Part shown: one piece after another, positions 17,020 to 27,397 of the stretch
How positions within the stretch are numbered: the first letter of the stretch is position 1
Layout: each line of letters begins with the position of its first letter
Assembly (NCBI RefSeq): GCF_000284255.1
Contig: NC_017075.1
Coordinates: forward strand, 1,116,001-1,180,000
Length of the DNA: 64,000 nt
Reading direction: 5' to 3'
DNA from: Rubrivivax gelatinosus IL144
Lineage (GTDB): Bacteria; Pseudomonadota; Gammaproteobacteria; Burkholderiales; Burkholderiaceae_C
Notes under the pieces: generated by a model
The model's input: only the letters and a program-made list of their open reading frames with translations
Database searches by the model: none
Told to the model about the DNA's origin: nothing
Made by a program: the position numbers and the translations under genes

Positions 17020-18462
17020 TCAGCCGGCGGTACGCCCGTAGGTGTCCTCGAAGCGCACGATGTCGTCTTCGCCGAGGTAGCTGCCCGACTGCACCTCGAT
17101 GATCTCCAGCGGCAGCTTGCCGGGGTTGCGCAGCCGGTGCACCTCGCCCAGCGGAATGTAGGTGCTCTGGTTCTCGGCCAGCAGGATGACCTTGTCGCCC
17201 ACCGTCACCTCGGCGGTGCCGCTGACGACAATCCAGTGCTCGGCGCGGTGGTGGTGCATCTGCAGGCTCAGGCTCGCGCCCGGCTTGACCAGGATGCGCT
17301 TGACCTGATGGCGCGGCCCCGAGTCGATGCTGTCGTACCAGCCCCAGGGGCGGTGCACCTTGCGGTGCAGCGTGTGCTCGCCGCGGCGCCGGCTGCCCAG
17401 CTCGGCGACGATCTGCTTGACCTCCTGGCTGCGCTCGCGGTCGGCCACCAGCACCGCGTCGGGCGTCTCGACGACGACGATGTTGTCCAGGCCGACGGCG
17501 CCGACGAGCCGGCTGGTGGCGTGCACCAGCGTGTCGCGGCTGTCGCGCACGATGGCGTCGCCGACCGTGGCGTTGCCCTGCGCGTCCTTGGCCGCGACCT
17601 GCCAGACGGCTTCCCAGGCGCCCAGGTCGTTCCAGCCGGCGTCGAGTTCGACCATGCGGATGTCCTGGCCGCTGCCGGGGCACTTCTCCATCACCGCGTA
17701 GTCCACCGACTCGGCCGGCACGGCGGCGAACTCGGCCTTGCCCGGGCGCACGAAACGCTGGTCGGTGCTGCGTGCCGCCCAGGCGGCGCGGCAGGCCGCG
17801 GCGATGTCCGGGCGCCAGCGCTCCAGCGCCGCCATCCAGACGCTGGCCTTGAGCACGAACATGCCGGCGTTCCAGAAGTAGCCTCCGTCGGCGAGGTAGC
17901 GCGCCGCGGTCTCGGCGTCGGGCTTCTCGACGAACTGGGCGACGACCCGCGCGCCGGTGCTGCGTTCGGTGCGCACGTAGCCGTAGCCGGTCTCGGGCCG
18001 GTCGGGCGTGATGCCGAGGATGACGACGGCGCCTTGCGCGGCGACCTCGATCGCGCTGGCCATCGCGGCGGCGAACGCGGCTTCGTCGGCCAGCGTCTGG
18101 TCGGCCGGCGTGACGACGAGCACCGGGTCGGCGCCGCCTTCGAGCGCCTGCAGCGCCGCCAGCGTCAGCGCCGGCGCGGTGTTGCGGCCCGTGGGCTCCA
18201 GCAGCACGGCGGCCGGCTCGATGTCCAGCTCGCGCAGCTGGTCCAGCACGAGGAAGCGGTGCTCCTCGTTGCCGACGACCAGCGGCGCGGCGGCCTTCAC
18301 GGCGCCCTGGCCCAGCGCCTGCAGCCGGGCGACGGCCTGCTGGAACAGGCTGGTGTTGCCCGACAGGACCAGGAACTGCTTCGGATAACCGGCGCGCGAC
18401 AGCGGCCACAGCCGCGTGCCCGAGCCTCCGGCCATGACGACCGGTTGGACGGCAATGCTCAT
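17020..18462 (-). CDS. manC: Mannose-1-phosphate guanylyltransferase / mannose-6-phosphate isomerase
   Basis: A 480-residue bifunctional protein. The N-terminal nucleotidyltransferase domain begins VVMAGGSGTRLWPLSR and has the FVEKPD motif. The C-terminal type II phosphomannose isomerase cupin (about residues 345-475) has HRPWGWYDS and LQMHHHRAEHWIVVSGTAEV, with clustered His metal ligands. It turns mannose phosphates and GTP into GDP-mannose, so the polymer probably contains mannose or a sugar derived from GDP-mannose. The ATG at 18462 is chosen because it begins the usual N-terminus and overlaps the galE stop by 4 bp. The symbol follows the family (also called cpsB, algA or xanB). Confidence 0.92.
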   Translation of the reverse strand: MSIAVQPVVMAGGSGTRLWPLSRAGYPKQFLVLSGNTSLFQQAVARLQALGQGAVKAAAPLVVGNEEHRFLVLDQLRELDIEPAAVLLEPTGRNTAPALTLAALQALEGGADPVLVVTPADQTLADEAAFAAAMASAIEVAAQGAVVILGITPDRPETGYGYVRTERSTGARVVAQFVEKPDAETAARYLADGGYFWNAGMFVLKASVWMAALERWRPDIAAACRAAWAARSTDQRFVRPGKAEFAAVPAESVDYAVMEKCPGSGQDIRMVELDAGWNDLGAWEAVWQVAAKDAQGNATVGDAIVRDSRDTLVHATSRLVGAVGLDNIVVVETPDAVLVADRERSQEVKQIVAELGSRRRGEHTLHRKVHRPWGWYDSIDSGPRHQVKRILVKPGASLSLQMHHHRAEHWIVVSGTAEVTVGDKVILLAENQSTYIPLGEVHRLRNPGKLPLEIIEVQSGSYLGEDDIVRFEDTYGRTAG

Positions 18463-19475
18463 GCTTCGAAACCCCGAGGATTGTTCAGTTGCCAGCGCCA
18501 GCTGTCGGCGCACATGCGGTCCATGTCGTGGAGCGCCTGCCAGCCCAGCAGTTCCCGCGCCAGCGCGGGGTCGGCGTAACAGGCGGCCACGTCGCCGGGG
18601 CGGCGCGCCACGATGCGGTAGGGCACCGGCCGGCCGCTGGCGCGGGCGAACGCGTCGACGACCTCCAGCACCGAGTAGCCGCGGCCGGTGCCCAGGTTGA
18701 CGGTGAACGAGCCTGGCGCGTCGAACAGCCGGCGCAGCGCCGCGACGTGGCCTTCGGCGAGGTCGACGACGTGGATGTAGTCGCGCACGCCGGTACCGTC
18801 GGGCGTCGGGTAGTCGTCGCCGAAGACCTGCAGGAACTCGCGCCGGCCCACGGCCACCTGGGTCACGTAGGGCATCAGGTTGTTCGGGATGCCACGCGGG
18901 TCTTCGCCGATGCGCCCGCTCTCGTGCGCGCCGACGGGGTTGAAGTAGCGCAGGCAGGCGGTCTGCCAGGCCGGGTCGGCGGCGCCGAGGTCGCGCAGGA
19001 TCTGCTCGCCGATCAGCTTGGTCTGGCCGTAGGGGTTGGTGGCGGTGAGCCGCGAGTCCTCGCGGATCGGCAGCGATTCGGGGTCGCCGTAGACCGTGGC
19101 GCTGGAGCTGAAGACGAAACGCGAGCAGCCGTGGCGGCGCATCGCCCGGCAGACGGTCAGCAGGCCGCCGATGTTGTTGGAGTAGTACTCCAGCGGCTTG
19201 GCAGTCGACTCGCCGACCGCCTTGAAGGCCGCGAAATGCACTGTCGCGTCGATGCGGTGGCGGCGGAAGATGGCTTCGACGGCGTCGGCGTCGCAGACGT
19301 CGGCACGCTCGAAGACCGGCGGCTTGCCGCCGATGGCCTGCAGCCGCTCGAGCACGAGCGGGGAGCTGTTGGAGAAGTCGTCGACGCCGACGACGTCGAA
19401 GCCGGCGGCCTGTAGCGCCAGCCAGGTGTGCGAGGCGATGTAGCCTGTCGCGCCGGTGAGGAGGATGGTCGTCAT
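18459..19475 (-). CDS. galE: UDP-glucose 4-epimerase
   Basis: A 338-residue extended short-chain dehydrogenase. GATGYIASHTW near the N-terminus binds NAD, SSSATVYG carries the catalytic Ser/Thr, and NPYGQTKLIGE carries the YxxxK pair. YFNPVGAHESGRIGEDP and the terminal domain are characteristic of GalE. It interconverts UDP-glucose and UDP-galactose. Its 4-bp overlap with the manC-type gene and the 25-bp gap to epsL suggest one leftward sugar-supply and export transcript. Confidence 0.95.
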   Translation of the reverse strand: MTTILLTGATGYIASHTWLALQAAGFDVVGVDDFSNSSPLVLERLQAIGGKPPVFERADVCDADAVEAIFRRHRIDATVHFAAFKAVGESTAKPLEYYSNNIGGLLTVCRAMRRHGCSRFVFSSSATVYGDPESLPIREDSRLTATNPYGQTKLIGEQILRDLGAADPAWQTACLRYFNPVGAHESGRIGEDPRGIPNNLMPYVTQVAVGRREFLQVFGDDYPTPDGTGVRDYIHVVDLAEGHVAALRRLFDAPGSFTVNLGTGRGYSVLEVVDAFARASGRPVPYRIVARRPGDVAACYADPALARELLGWQALHDMDRMCADSWRWQLNNPRGFEA

Positions 19476-19500
19476 CGGGTCTCGGTGGTTTGTGCGGCCT

Positions 19501-20712
19501 TCACTGCAGCACGGCCTGGGCGCTGCAGCCCCAGACCGTGGCGCTGTAGGCGCTGGTCAGCTCGAGCCCCGGATTGTCGCCTCGGCGCTCGCGGCGCAGG
19601 TCGCAGCCGACCGAAATCGCGCGCGACGCCTGCCAGCGTGCGCCCAGCCCGAGTTGGTTGCCGCTGTCGCGCCCCTTCTCGGGCACACCCTGGGCCGAGG
19701 TGCCGGCCAGCGTGCGACGGAACAGCAGCGCCCGGGCGTTGAGCGTCACCTTGCCGGTCAGGTCGTAGTCGACCTGCACGCGCAGCGAGTCGGTGGTGCG
19801 GCTGAAGACCGAGGTCACGACCTCGGAGTCCTGGCCTTCGTCGCGCGCCAGGCGCAGCGCCAGCCGCGTGCGGCCGCCGTCGTTCAGGCGCCAGTCCAGC
19901 GAACCCGAGGTGCCGGTGAAATCGCGTTCGTCGAACACGTCGTGGCGCGTGCGCGTGCGGCTGACGCGGGCATCGACGCTGCTGCTGCCGGTGGGCGTCC
20001 ACTTCAGCGACAGGTCCAGCGCATCGCGCCGGCGGCGATCCTCCGGGTCGGCGAGCAGGCCGGTGAAGAGCTTGGGGTAATCGGCCTGCGTGCGCCGCAC
20101 GCCCAGGCCCAGGCGCGTGCTGCCGCCCAGGCGCCAGCGCAGCCCCGCCGACGCATCGCGCTGGTGGTACTCGCGAAACGCCATCGACGAGGCCGAGTAG
20201 TCCACCGAACGGGCGCCGGCGCCGACCTCGAAGGTCAGCGTCGAGACACCGCCCAGCCGGGCGACGAAGTCGACGCGCCGCGTGCTCTCGTAGTTGGCTT
20301 CGGACAGCTCGCGGCCGGCGGCGGTGCGGAAGTCCTGGCGCAGCGTGCGGGTCGCCGCGGTCGTCAGCTCGCCGGACAGGTGCTCCACGGTCTCCCAGTC
20401 CAGCCCCAGGTCCAGCGCGTAGGTGGTGCCGTCGAAGTCGTCGTTCTCGGCATAACGCGTCGCGCTGAGGGTGGCGCTGCCGTGCAGGCGCTGGCGGCCG
20501 ATCGGCTGGTCGAGGCCGGCCACCAGCGACGTGTTCGAGACGGTGTCGCTGCGGCTGCGCCCGGCGGGCGTCGCCGTGCCGTCGCGCAGGCGCAGCAGGT
20601 TGTCGTCGTGCGTCACGCTCTGCGCGACGCCGAGGTAGTACGGGCCGGTCTCGGCGCCGGCCGCGCAGGCGACGCAGGCGAGCACGAGCGGCAGCAGGCG
20701 GTGTGGGGCCAT
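19501..20712 (-). CDS. epsL: EpsL-like outer-membrane beta-barrel protein
   Basis: A 403-residue exported protein with a signal peptide ending about residue 20 (CAAGAETG). The rest alternates short polar and hydrophobic strands with many Arg and Asp residues (for example TTYALDLGLDWETVEHLSGEL and LSATRYAENDDFDG), as in outer-membrane barrels. It resembles EpsL, the putative outer-membrane protein of XrtB-type exopolysaccharide loci. Its place just downstream of the phosphoglycosyl transferase gene supports a role in export or surface attachment. The barrel assignment is inference from composition and context. Confidence 0.78.
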   Translation of the reverse strand: MAPHRLLPLVLACVACAAGAETGPYYLGVAQSVTHDDNLLRLRDGTATPAGRSRSDTVSNTSLVAGLDQPIGRQRLHGSATLSATRYAENDDFDGTTYALDLGLDWETVEHLSGELTTAATRTLRQDFRTAAGRELSEANYESTRRVDFVARLGGVSTLTFEVGAGARSVDYSASSMAFREYHQRDASAGLRWRLGGSTRLGLGVRRTQADYPKLFTGLLADPEDRRRRDALDLSLKWTPTGSSSVDARVSRTRTRHDVFDERDFTGTSGSLDWRLNDGGRTRLALRLARDEGQDSEVVTSVFSRTTDSLRVQVDYDLTGKVTLNARALLFRRTLAGTSAQGVPEKGRDSGNQLGLGARWQASRAISVGCDLRRERRGDNPGLELTSAYSATVWGCSAQAVLQ

Positions 20713-20740
20713 GGTCGTCTCCGGAAGGCCGGCGGGCGGC

Positions 20741-22135
20741 TCAGTAGGCGTTGCGGTCGAAGAACACCAGCTTCACGGTGCGGGCGATGATCTGCAGGTC
20801 CAGCCCCAGCGACCAGTTGCGCAGGTACTCCAGGTCGTACTCGACGCGGGCGCGCATCTTGTCGACGGTGTCGGTCTCGCCGCGATGGCCGTTGACCTGC
20901 GCCCAGCCGGTGATGCCGGGCTTGACCTTGTGACGCACCATGTAGGCCTTGATGATCTCGCGGTACTGCTCGTTGTGCGCCACCGCATGCGGGCGGGGTC
21001 CCACGATGCTCATGCGGCCCTGCAGCACGTTGACGAACTGCGGCAGCTCGTCCAGCGAGGTGCGGCGGATGAAGGCGCCGAAAGGCGTGATGCGCGGATC
21101 GTCCTTGGTCGCCTGCTTGACGACCGGGCCGTTGTCCATCGAACGCATCGAGCGGAACTTGTAGACGACGATCTCCTCGCCGGCCAGGCCGTTGCGGCGC
21201 TGGCGGAAGATCACCGGCCCCGGCGAGCTGAGCTTCACGCCCAGCGCCAGCAGCGCGAGGATCGGCGAGATCAGCACCAGGATCAGCGAGGCCAGCACGA
21301 TGTCGCTGAGCCGCTTGGCGACCATGTTCGTGCCGGTGAACGGGGTCTCGCAGATGCCGACCACCGGCACGCCGTTCATGTCCATCAGCCGGCCCTGGAT
21401 GATGCTGATGCCGAACACGTCGGGCACGTAGAACAGCGAGGCCGTCGTGCCCTGCAGCTGTTCGAGCAGCGCGACGATGCGCGGTTGCGAGCCCAGCGGC
21501 AGCGTGATGTAGACCTCGTCGATGCGGTGCTCGCGCACGTAGCTCGCGACCTCGGCCAGCCCGCCCAGGCGCTGCGACGCGGCGTCGGCGTCGATGCGCT
21601 CGTCGAATCGGTCGTCGAAATACCCCCGGAACGAAAGGCCGATGTCGCCGCGCGCCTGGAACGCCCGCGAGACCTTCACGCCCAGCGGCCCGGCGCCGAC
21701 GACGATCGCCAGGCGCCGGTTCGCCGGCTGCGCGGCGACCTGGCGCATCAGCCGCCGTCCGGCGTAAAAGGCGAGCCACTGCAGCGCCGGCGTCAGCAGC
21801 GCCCACCAGGCGAGCACCACCGGGTCGAAGAACGACAGGCTGCGCGTCGCGAAGCCGCACAGCGCCAGGATCACCAGCAGGCTGGCCCAGGACACGCTGA
21901 TGTCGACGGCGGCGTTCAGCGGCCGGTCGCCGAAGCGGTTTCGCCCCGGGAAGGTGAGGGCGAACACGAGCAGGCACAGCGTCAGATCGGCGCGCAGCAC
22001 CGGCTCGTCGAACGCGGTCGCGGCACCGAGGTACACGCCGACGGTGATCGCCGGCTCCAGGAACGCCGCGACCATCGAGGTCACGGACTGCGGAGCGCTG
22101 TAGAAAATGCGTTTGGTGCTGCGGTCTTCGAACAT
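20741..22135 (-). CDS. Undecaprenyl-phosphate glucose phosphotransferase (initiating polyprenyl glycosylphosphotransferase)
   Basis: A 464-residue WcaJ-type enzyme that starts each repeat unit by moving a sugar-1-phosphate, probably glucose, to undecaprenyl phosphate. The N-terminal half has four to five membrane segments and a CoA-binding-like domain ([19 protein letters not shown]). The C-terminal half is the bacterial sugar transferase domain: [61 protein letters not shown] and [12 protein letters not shown]. The ATG at 22135 is the start that gives the family N-terminus (MFEDRST); the longer frame reads back across the divergent ubiJ gene. It lies 28 bp upstream of epsL. Confidence 0.93.
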   Translation of the reverse strand: MFEDRSTKRIFYSAPQSVTSMVAAFLEPAITVGVYLGAATAFDEPVLRADLTLCLLVFALTFPGRNRFGDRPLNAAVDISVSWASLLVILALCGFATRSLSFFDPVVLAWWALLTPALQWLAFYAGRRLMRQVAAQPANRRLAIVVGAGPLGVKVSRAFQARGDIGLSFRGYFDDRFDERIDADAASQRLGGLAEVASYVREHRIDEVYITLPLGSQPRIVALLEQLQGTTASLFYVPDVFGISIIQGRLMDMNGVPVVGICETPFTGTNMVAKRLSDIVLASLILVLISPILALLALGVKLSSPGPVIFRQRRNGLAGEEIVVYKFRSMRSMDNGPVVKQATKDDPRITPFGAFIRRTSLDELPQFVNVLQGRMSIVGPRPHAVAHNEQYREIIKAYMVRHKVKPGITGWAQVNGHRGETDTVDKMRARVEYDLEYLRNWSLGLDLQIIARTVKLVFFDRNAY

Positions 22136-22288
22136 TCGTGAGCCGGAAGGCCTTGCCGTCGATTTGGGGCGAGGCGACGGGCACGAAGGTCCCGACCGGC
22201 ATCTTTTACCCGGGCCGGCCGCAAAAACGCGTCGCAAGCTGCAACGGCGCAAGATCGGTGCCGGGTGGTCGCTGCCTACAATGCGACG

Positions 22289-22807
22289 ATGCTGCAAACC
22301 CTCAACAGCCTGCTCGCGCCGGCCGTGCTGGAACGCCTGACGCTGGTCATCAACCACGTGCTGTCCAGCGAATCGGTCGCCACCGAGCGGCTCAAGCCGC
22401 ACGCCGGGCGCACGCTCGAACTCGCCGCGAGCGCCTGGCCCTCGCTGCTGCCGCCGCCGCCGGTGCTCGCCTTCCGCGTCACGCCCGCCGGCCTGCTCGA
22501 ATGGTGCGGCCTGGACCGCCCCGCCTCCTGCGACCTCGCGCTGCGCGTCGACGCCGCCAACCCGGCTCTGCTGCTGGCGCGCGCCCTGGGCGGCGAGCTG
22601 CCGCCGGTGGCCATCGACGGCGACGCCCAGCTCGCCGGCGACGTCAACTGGCTGATGCAGAACCTGCGCTGGGACGTCGCCGCCGATCTGGAGCGCGTCT
22701 TCGGCCCGGTCGTCGCGCAGCAGTTGCACCGCCTGGGTTCGGCCGTCGCGCACGCGCTGCGCAGCGCGGTGCAGGGCCTGGGCCGCGCGCGTCCGCGCTC
22801 GCGCTGA
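22289..22807 (+). CDS. ubiJ: UbiJ, SCP2-domain ubiquinone biosynthesis accessory protein
   Basis: A 172-residue soluble protein with an SCP2 (sterol carrier) domain over about residues 15-115, ending in a helical tail ([21 protein letters not shown]) that is typical of UbiJ. UbiJ organises the late ubiquinone biosynthesis complex and binds the hydrophobic intermediate. Its location directly before ubiB is the usual arrangement. The ATG at 22289 is used; a TACAAT -10-like box at 22277-22282 lies only 6 bp upstream, so either transcription starts further upstream or the message has almost no leader. It is divergent from the phosphoglycosyl transferase gene. Confidence 0.87.
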   Translation: MLQTLNSLLAPAVLERLTLVINHVLSSESVATERLKPHAGRTLELAASAWPSLLPPPPVLAFRVTPAGLLEWCGLDRPASCDLALRVDAANPALLLARALGGELPPVAIDGDAQLAGDVNWLMQNLRWDVAADLERVFGPVVAQQLHRLGSAVAHALRSAVQGLGRARPRSR

Positions 22808-22839
22808 CGCCGGCCCCGCGTTTTTTCCGGATCCCCGCG

Positions 22840-24396
22840 ATGCGGCGTGTCGCCCGCCTGATCTTCATCGTCTTCACCGTCCTGCGCTTCGGCCTGGACG
22901 AGGTGGCGCTGTCGGCCTTCCGCCAGCCCTGGGTGCGCGTGCTGGTGCGCCTGGTCACCGTCGGCCGCCGCCTGGACGAGCCGCGCGGCGTGCGCCTGCG
23001 CCGCGCCTTCGAGCGCCTGGGCCCGATCTTCGTGAAGTTCGGCCAGGTGCTGTCCACGCGCCGCGACCTGCTGCCGCTGGACGTCGCCGACGAGCTCGCC
23101 AAGCTGCAGGACCGCGTGCCGCCGTTCCCGCCGGCCGTCGCGCGCTCGCTCGTCGAACGCGCCTTCGGCCGCAGCATCGAGGACATCTTCAGCCACTTCG
23201 AGACCGAGCCGGTGGCCAGCGCGTCGATCGCGCAGGTGCACTTCGCGACGCTGAAGAACGGCCGCGAGGTCGCGGTGAAGGTGCTGCGCCCGGGCATGCT
23301 CGAGGTCATCGACGACGACCTGACGCTGCTGCACACGCTGGCCCGCTGGGTCGAGCGCCTGTCGGCCGACGGCAAGCGGCTGCGCCCGCGCGAAGTCGTC
23401 GCCGAGTTCGACGTCTACCTGCACGACGAGCTGGACCTGGTGCGCGAGGCCAGCAACGCCGCCCAGCTGCGGCGCAACATGGACGGCCTGGACCTGCTGC
23501 TGGTGCCCGAGATGATCTGGGACTACTGCACGTCCTCGGTCATCGTCATGGAGCGCATGTACGGCGTGCCGATCAGCCAGGTCGAGCGCCTGCGCGAGGC
23601 CGGCGTCGACTTCAAGAAGCTGGCGCGCGACGGCGTCACGATCTTCTTCACCCAGGTCTTCCGCGACGGCTTCTTCCACGCCGACATGCACCCGGGCAAC
23701 ATCCAGGTGAGCCTGGCGCCCGAGACCTTCGGCCGCTACATCGCACTCGACTTCGGGATCATCGGCACGCTGACCGAGACCGACAAGGAGTATCTGGCTT
23801 ACAACTTCTTGGCTTTCTTCCGCCGCGATTACAAACGCGTGGCCGAGTTGCATGTCGAGAGCGGCTGGGTGCCGGCGAACACGCGTGTCGACGCGCTGGA
23901 AGGCGCGATCCGCGCCGTCTGCGAGCCGCATTTCGACCGGCCGCTGAAGGATCTGTCGCTGGGCCAGGTGCTGATGCGCCTGTTCCAGGCCTCGCGCCGC
24001 TTCAACGTCGAGATCCAGCCGCAGCTCGTGCTGCTGCAGAAGACGCTGCTCAACATCGAAGGCCTGGGCCGCCAGCTCGACCCCGAGCTGGACCTGTGGA
24101 CGACGGCCAAGCCTTTCCTCGAACGCTGGATGAACGAGCAGATCGGCTGGCGCGGCCTGCTCGACCGCCTGCAGCACGAGGCGCCGCACTACGCGCAGAT
24201 CATTCCCGAGCTGCCGCGCTTGGTGCATGCGGCGCTCAAGCCCAGGGCCGAACCGGCGCCGTCGCCGGTGATGCTGGCGCTGCTGGCCGAGCAGCGGCGC
24301 ACCAACCGGCTGCTGCAGGCGGTGCTGTGGTCGCTGGTCGGTTTCGTCGTCGGACTCGTCGTCACGCGCGTGCTCCTGCACGCCGCCGGTGTCTGA
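22840..24396 (+). CDS. ubiB: UbiB, ubiquinone biosynthesis protein of the ABC1/ADCK kinase-like family
   Basis: A 518-residue protein with the family features in order: the KxGQ motif in [15 protein letters not shown], the Ala-rich loop [11 protein letters not shown], the VAVKVLRPG lysine, the [11 protein letters not shown] catalytic loop and the LDFGIIG metal-binding Asp. Two hydrophobic segments close to the C-terminus (about residues 495-515) anchor it in the membrane. UbiB is an ATPase needed for ubiquinone biosynthesis, probably by helping intermediates leave the membrane. The ATG at 22840 gives the usual N-terminus and lies 32 bp after ubiJ. Confidence 0.95.
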   Translation: MRRVARLIFIVFTVLRFGLDEVALSAFRQPWVRVLVRLVTVGRRLDEPRGVRLRRAFERLGPIFVKFGQVLSTRRDLLPLDVADELAKLQDRVPPFPPAVARSLVERAFGRSIEDIFSHFETEPVASASIAQVHFATLKNGREVAVKVLRPGMLEVIDDDLTLLHTLARWVERLSADGKRLRPREVVAEFDVYLHDELDLVREASNAAQLRRNMDGLDLLLVPEMIWDYCTSSVIVMERMYGVPISQVERLREAGVDFKKLARDGVTIFFTQVFRDGFFHADMHPGNIQVSLAPETFGRYIALDFGIIGTLTETDKEYLAYNFLAFFRRDYKRVAELHVESGWVPANTRVDALEGAIRAVCEPHFDRPLKDLSLGQVLMRLFQASRRFNVEIQPQLVLLQKTLLNIEGLGRQLDPELDLWTTAKPFLERWMNEQIGWRGLLDRLQHEAPHYAQIIPELPRLVHAALKPRAEPAPSPVMLALLAEQRRTNRLLQAVLWSLVGFVVGLVVTRVLLHAAGV

Positions 24397-24464
24397 GGCT
24401 CGCCGAAGCCCCTTCGCCGAGACGTTAGAATCAACGCTTTGCTTTTCAAATCAAGGGTTTAGCC

Positions 24465-24782
24465 ATGCCGATCTATGCGTACCGCTGCGCTGCCTGCGGG
24501 CACGCCCGGGACGTGCTGCAGAAGATCTCCGATCCGCTGCTGACGGTCTGCCCGGCGTGCGGGGCCGAAGCCTTCCAGAAACAGGTCACTGCCGCGGGCT
24601 TCCAGTTGAAGGGCTCGGGCTGGTACGTCACCGACTTCCGTGGCGGCAACGCCGGCAAGGCCGGCAGCGCCATCACCGAGACGGCGCCGGCCGAGACCGC
24701 CGCCAAGAGCGACAAGCCGGCCGACACGTCGGCCGCGGCGCCGGCTCCGGCGCCCACCTCCACGCCGTCGGCGAGCAGCTGA
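24465..24782 (+). CDS. FmdB-family zinc-ribbon protein
   Basis: A 105-residue protein. The N-terminus has two CxxC pairs (Cys8/Cys11 and Cys29/Cys32) forming the zinc ribbon typical of the FmdB/CxxC_CXXC_SSSS regulatory family, including the Phe-Lys-Gly-Ser-Gly-Trp-Tyr-type segment that follows (QLKGSGWYVTDF). The last 35 residues are a low-complexity Ala/Pro/Ser/Thr tail. The function of this family in most bacteria is unknown; it is often encoded beside DUF502 and aspS, as here. A -10-like TAGAAT lies at 24426-24431, but no convincing -35 was found. Confidence 0.85.
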   Translation: MPIYAYRCAACGHARDVLQKISDPLLTVCPACGAEAFQKQVTAAGFQLKGSGWYVTDFRGGNAGKAGSAITETAPAETAAKSDKPADTSAAAPAPAPTSTPSASS

Positions 24783-24801
24783 CGGCGCGCGAAAGCCACC
24801 C

Positions 24802-25440
24802 GTGAAAAAGTATTTCGTCGCCGGCCTGCTGGTCTGGCTGCCGTTGACCGTCACGATCTGGGTGCTGTCCTGGCTGCTCGGCGCGCTCGACGGCGTCTTC
24901 GTCAGCCTGCTGTCGGCGACGCAGATCGTGCTGCCGCAGTCGACCCACGAGACGGTCGAGTACCTGCGCGGGGTTCCCGGGCTCGGCGTGGCCGTGGTGC
25001 TGCTCGTGCTGCTGCTGTCCGGCGTCTTCGCGGCCAACTTCGTCGGCCAGTGGTGGCTCAGGCAGTGGGACGCGCTGATGGCGCGCATCCCGATCGTCAA
25101 GTCGATCTACAGCTCGGTCAAGCAGGTCTCGGACACGCTGTTCTCATCGAGCGGCAACGCCTTCCGCGAGGCGGTGCTGGTGCAGTACCCGCGCCAGGGC
25201 TCTTGGACGATCGCCTTCGTCACCGGCAAGCCCGGCGGCGAGGTCGCTGGCCACTTGCCGGGCGAGTACGTCAGCGTCTACGTGCCGACGACCCCCAACC
25301 CGACCTCGGGCTTCTTCCTGATGATGCCGCGTGCCGACGTGCACGTGCTGAAGATGAGCGTCGACGAGGCGCTCAAGTACGTGATCTCGATGGGTGTCGT
25401 CGCCCCGCCCGGGACCGAACCGCCCGCGCTGCGAAATTGA
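24802..25440 (+). CDS. DUF502 family inner-membrane protein
   Basis: A 212-residue protein with two hydrophobic segments (about residues 3-27 and 60-85) followed by a soluble domain containing [12 protein letters not shown] and [20 protein letters not shown], the DUF502 signature. The biochemical role is unknown. The start is a GTG at 24802 encoding the typical MKKYF-like beginning; the upstream frame reads over the FmdB gene. It sits 19 bp after that gene and about 109 bp before aspS, the standard order in betaproteobacteria. Confidence 0.88.
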   Translation: MKKYFVAGLLVWLPLTVTIWVLSWLLGALDGVFVSLLSATQIVLPQSTHETVEYLRGVPGLGVAVVLLVLLLSGVFAANFVGQWWLRQWDALMARIPIVKSIYSSVKQVSDTLFSSSGNAFREAVLVQYPRQGSWTIAFVTGKPGGEVAGHLPGEYVSVYVPTTPNPTSGFFLMMPRADVHVLKMSVDEALKYVISMGVVAPPGTEPPALRN

Positions 25441-25549
25441 CGGGGCCGGCCACCGCGGCACGCGGCCGGTCCTGAGGGCTCCTGTTGCAGCCCCGCCCCG
25501 ACGCCACCCCATTCCTCGCAAGAATTCCCCGAATACCTGGAGTGTCCCG

Positions 25550-27337
25550 ATGAGAACGACCTACTGCGGCCTGGTCAGCGAAACGCTGATGGACCAGACC
25601 GTGACCCTGATGGGCTGGGCCCACCGCCGCCGCGACCATGGCGGCGTGATCTTCATCGACCTGCGCGACCGTGAAGGCCTGGTGCAGATCGTCTGCGACC
25701 CCGACCGGCCCGAGATGTTCAAGGCCGCCGAAGGCGTGCGCAACGAGTTCTGCCTGAAGGTCGTCGGCAAGGTGCGCGCTCGGCCCGCCGGCACCGAGAA
25801 CACCAACCTCACCAGCGGCAAGATCGAGGTCCTGGCCTACGAGCTCGAGGTGCTCAACGCCAGCGTCACGCCGCCGTTCCAGCTCGACGACGACAACCTG
25901 TCGGAGACGGTGCGCCTGACGCATCGTGTGCTGGACCTGCGCCGGCCGATGATGCAGAAGAATCTGATGCTGCGCTACCGCGTCGCGATGGAGGTGCGCA
26001 AGTACCTCGACGAGCAGGGCTTCGTCGACATCGAGACGCCGATGCTGACCAAGAGCACGCCCGAAGGCGCGCGCGACTACCTCGTCCCCAGCCGCGTGCA
26101 CGACGGCATGTTCTTCGCGCTGCCGCAGTCGCCCCAGCTCTTCAAGCAGCTGCTGATGGTCGCGGGCTTCGACCGCTACTACCAGATCACGAAGTGCTTC
26201 CGCGACGAGGACCTGCGCGCCGACCGCCAGCCCGAGTTCACGCAGATCGACATCGAGACCTCGTTCCTGGACGAGGCCGAGATCCGCGCGATCACCGAAG
26301 GCATGGTGCGCACCGTCTTCCGCAAGGCGCTGGGCGTCGAACTGCCGGTCTACGGCGAGCTGACCTACGCCGAGGCGATGCACCGCTACGGCTCGGACAA
26401 GCCCGACCTGCGCGTCAAGCTCGAGTTCACCGAGATGACCGACGTGATGAAGACCGTCGACTTCAAGGTCTTCGCCGGCCCGGCGACGAGCAAGGGCGGC
26501 CGCGTCGCTGCGCTGCGCGTGCCCGGCGGCGGCGAGATGAGCCGCAGCGAGATCGACGCCTACACCGAGTTCGTCAAGATCTACGGGGCCAAGGGCCTCG
26601 CGTGGATCAAGGTCAACGACGCCGGCAAGGGCCGCGACGGCCTGCAGAGCCCGATCGTCAAGAACCTGCACGACGCAGCGATCGCCGAGATCCTGGCGCG
26701 CACCGGCGCCTGCAACGGCGACCTGATCTTCTTCGGCGCCGACAAGGCCAAGGTCGTCAACGACGCCCTGGGCGCCTTGCGCGTCAAGATCGGCCACAGC
26801 GAGTTCGGCCGCAACCACGGCCTGTTCGAGGACAAGTGGGCGCCGCTGTGGGTCGTCGACTTCCCGATGTTCGAGCACGACGACGAGGCCGGCCGCTGGA
26901 ACGCGGTGCACCACCCGTTCACCGCGCCCAAAGACGGGCACGAGGACCTGATGGACACCGACCCGGGCGCCTGCATCGCCAAGGCCTACGACATGGTGCT
27001 CAACGGCTGGGAACTCGGCGGCGGCTCGGTGCGTATCCACCGCGCCGAGGTGCAGAGCAAGGTCTTCAAGGCGCTGAACATCAGCGCCGAGGACGCCAAG
27101 GTGAAGTTCGGCTTCCTGCTCGACGCGCTGCAGTACGGCGCGCCGCCGCACGGCGGCCTGGCCTTCGGCCTCGACCGCCTGGTCACGCTGATGACCAAGG
27201 CCGAGTCGATCCGCGACGTCATCGCCTTCCCGAAGACCCAGCGCGCCCAGTGCCTGCTGACCGGCGCGCCGAGCAACGTCGACGAAGCCCAGCTGCGCGA
27301 GCTGCACATCCGCCTGCGCAACCCGGCGCAGGCCTGA
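25550..27337 (+). CDS. aspS: Aspartyl-tRNA synthetase
   Basis: A 595-residue class II synthetase of the bacterial type. It starts with the OB-fold anticodon-binding domain ([21 protein letters not shown]), has class II motif 2 in [23 protein letters not shown] (shown in part: [14 protein letters not shown]), the bacterial GAD insertion near residues 300-420 and motif 3 in [11 protein letters not shown]. It charges tRNA-Asp; whether it also mischarges tRNA-Asn cannot be decided here. The ATG at 25550 gives the usual N-terminus. An intrinsic terminator follows 20 bp after the stop. Confidence 0.96.
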   Translation: MRTTYCGLVSETLMDQTVTLMGWAHRRRDHGGVIFIDLRDREGLVQIVCDPDRPEMFKAAEGVRNEFCLKVVGKVRARPAGTENTNLTSGKIEVLAYELEVLNASVTPPFQLDDDNLSETVRLTHRVLDLRRPMMQKNLMLRYRVAMEVRKYLDEQGFVDIETPMLTKSTPEGARDYLVPSRVHDGMFFALPQSPQLFKQLLMVAGFDRYYQITKCFRDEDLRADRQPEFTQIDIETSFLDEAEIRAITEGMVRTVFRKALGVELPVYGELTYAEAMHRYGSDKPDLRVKLEFTEMTDVMKTVDFKVFAGPATSKGGRVAALRVPGGGEMSRSEIDAYTEFVKIYGAKGLAWIKVNDAGKGRDGLQSPIVKNLHDAAIAEILARTGACNGDLIFFGADKAKVVNDALGALRVKIGHSEFGRNHGLFEDKWAPLWVVDFPMFEHDDEAGRWNAVHHPFTAPKDGHEDLMDTDPGACIAKAYDMVLNGWELGGGSVRIHRAEVQSKVFKALNISAEDAKVKFGFLLDALQYGAPPHGGLAFGLDRLVTLMTKAESIRDVIAFPKTQRAQCLLTGAPSNVDEAQLRELHIRLRNPAQA

Positions 27338-27356
27338 GCAGCTACGGCGTGAATCG

Positions 27357-27383
27357 AAAGGCGGCCCTCGGGCCGCCTTTTTT
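27357..27383 (+). terminator. Intrinsic terminator after aspS
   Basis: An 8-bp perfect GC-rich stem (AGGCGGCC at 27359-27366 with GGCCGCCT at 27371-27378) with a CTCG loop is followed by six T residues to 27383. The A-run just before the stem also gives a weak T-run on the minus strand, so it may stop the convergent gene ending at 27398 too. Confidence 0.9.
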
Positions 27384-27397
27384 CATGCTGGAGCCGT

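Noticed and set aside
22265..22288. Earlier GTG start for ubiJ
   Set aside because: The extension would overlap the -10-like TACAAT box and adds eight residues not expected in the family.
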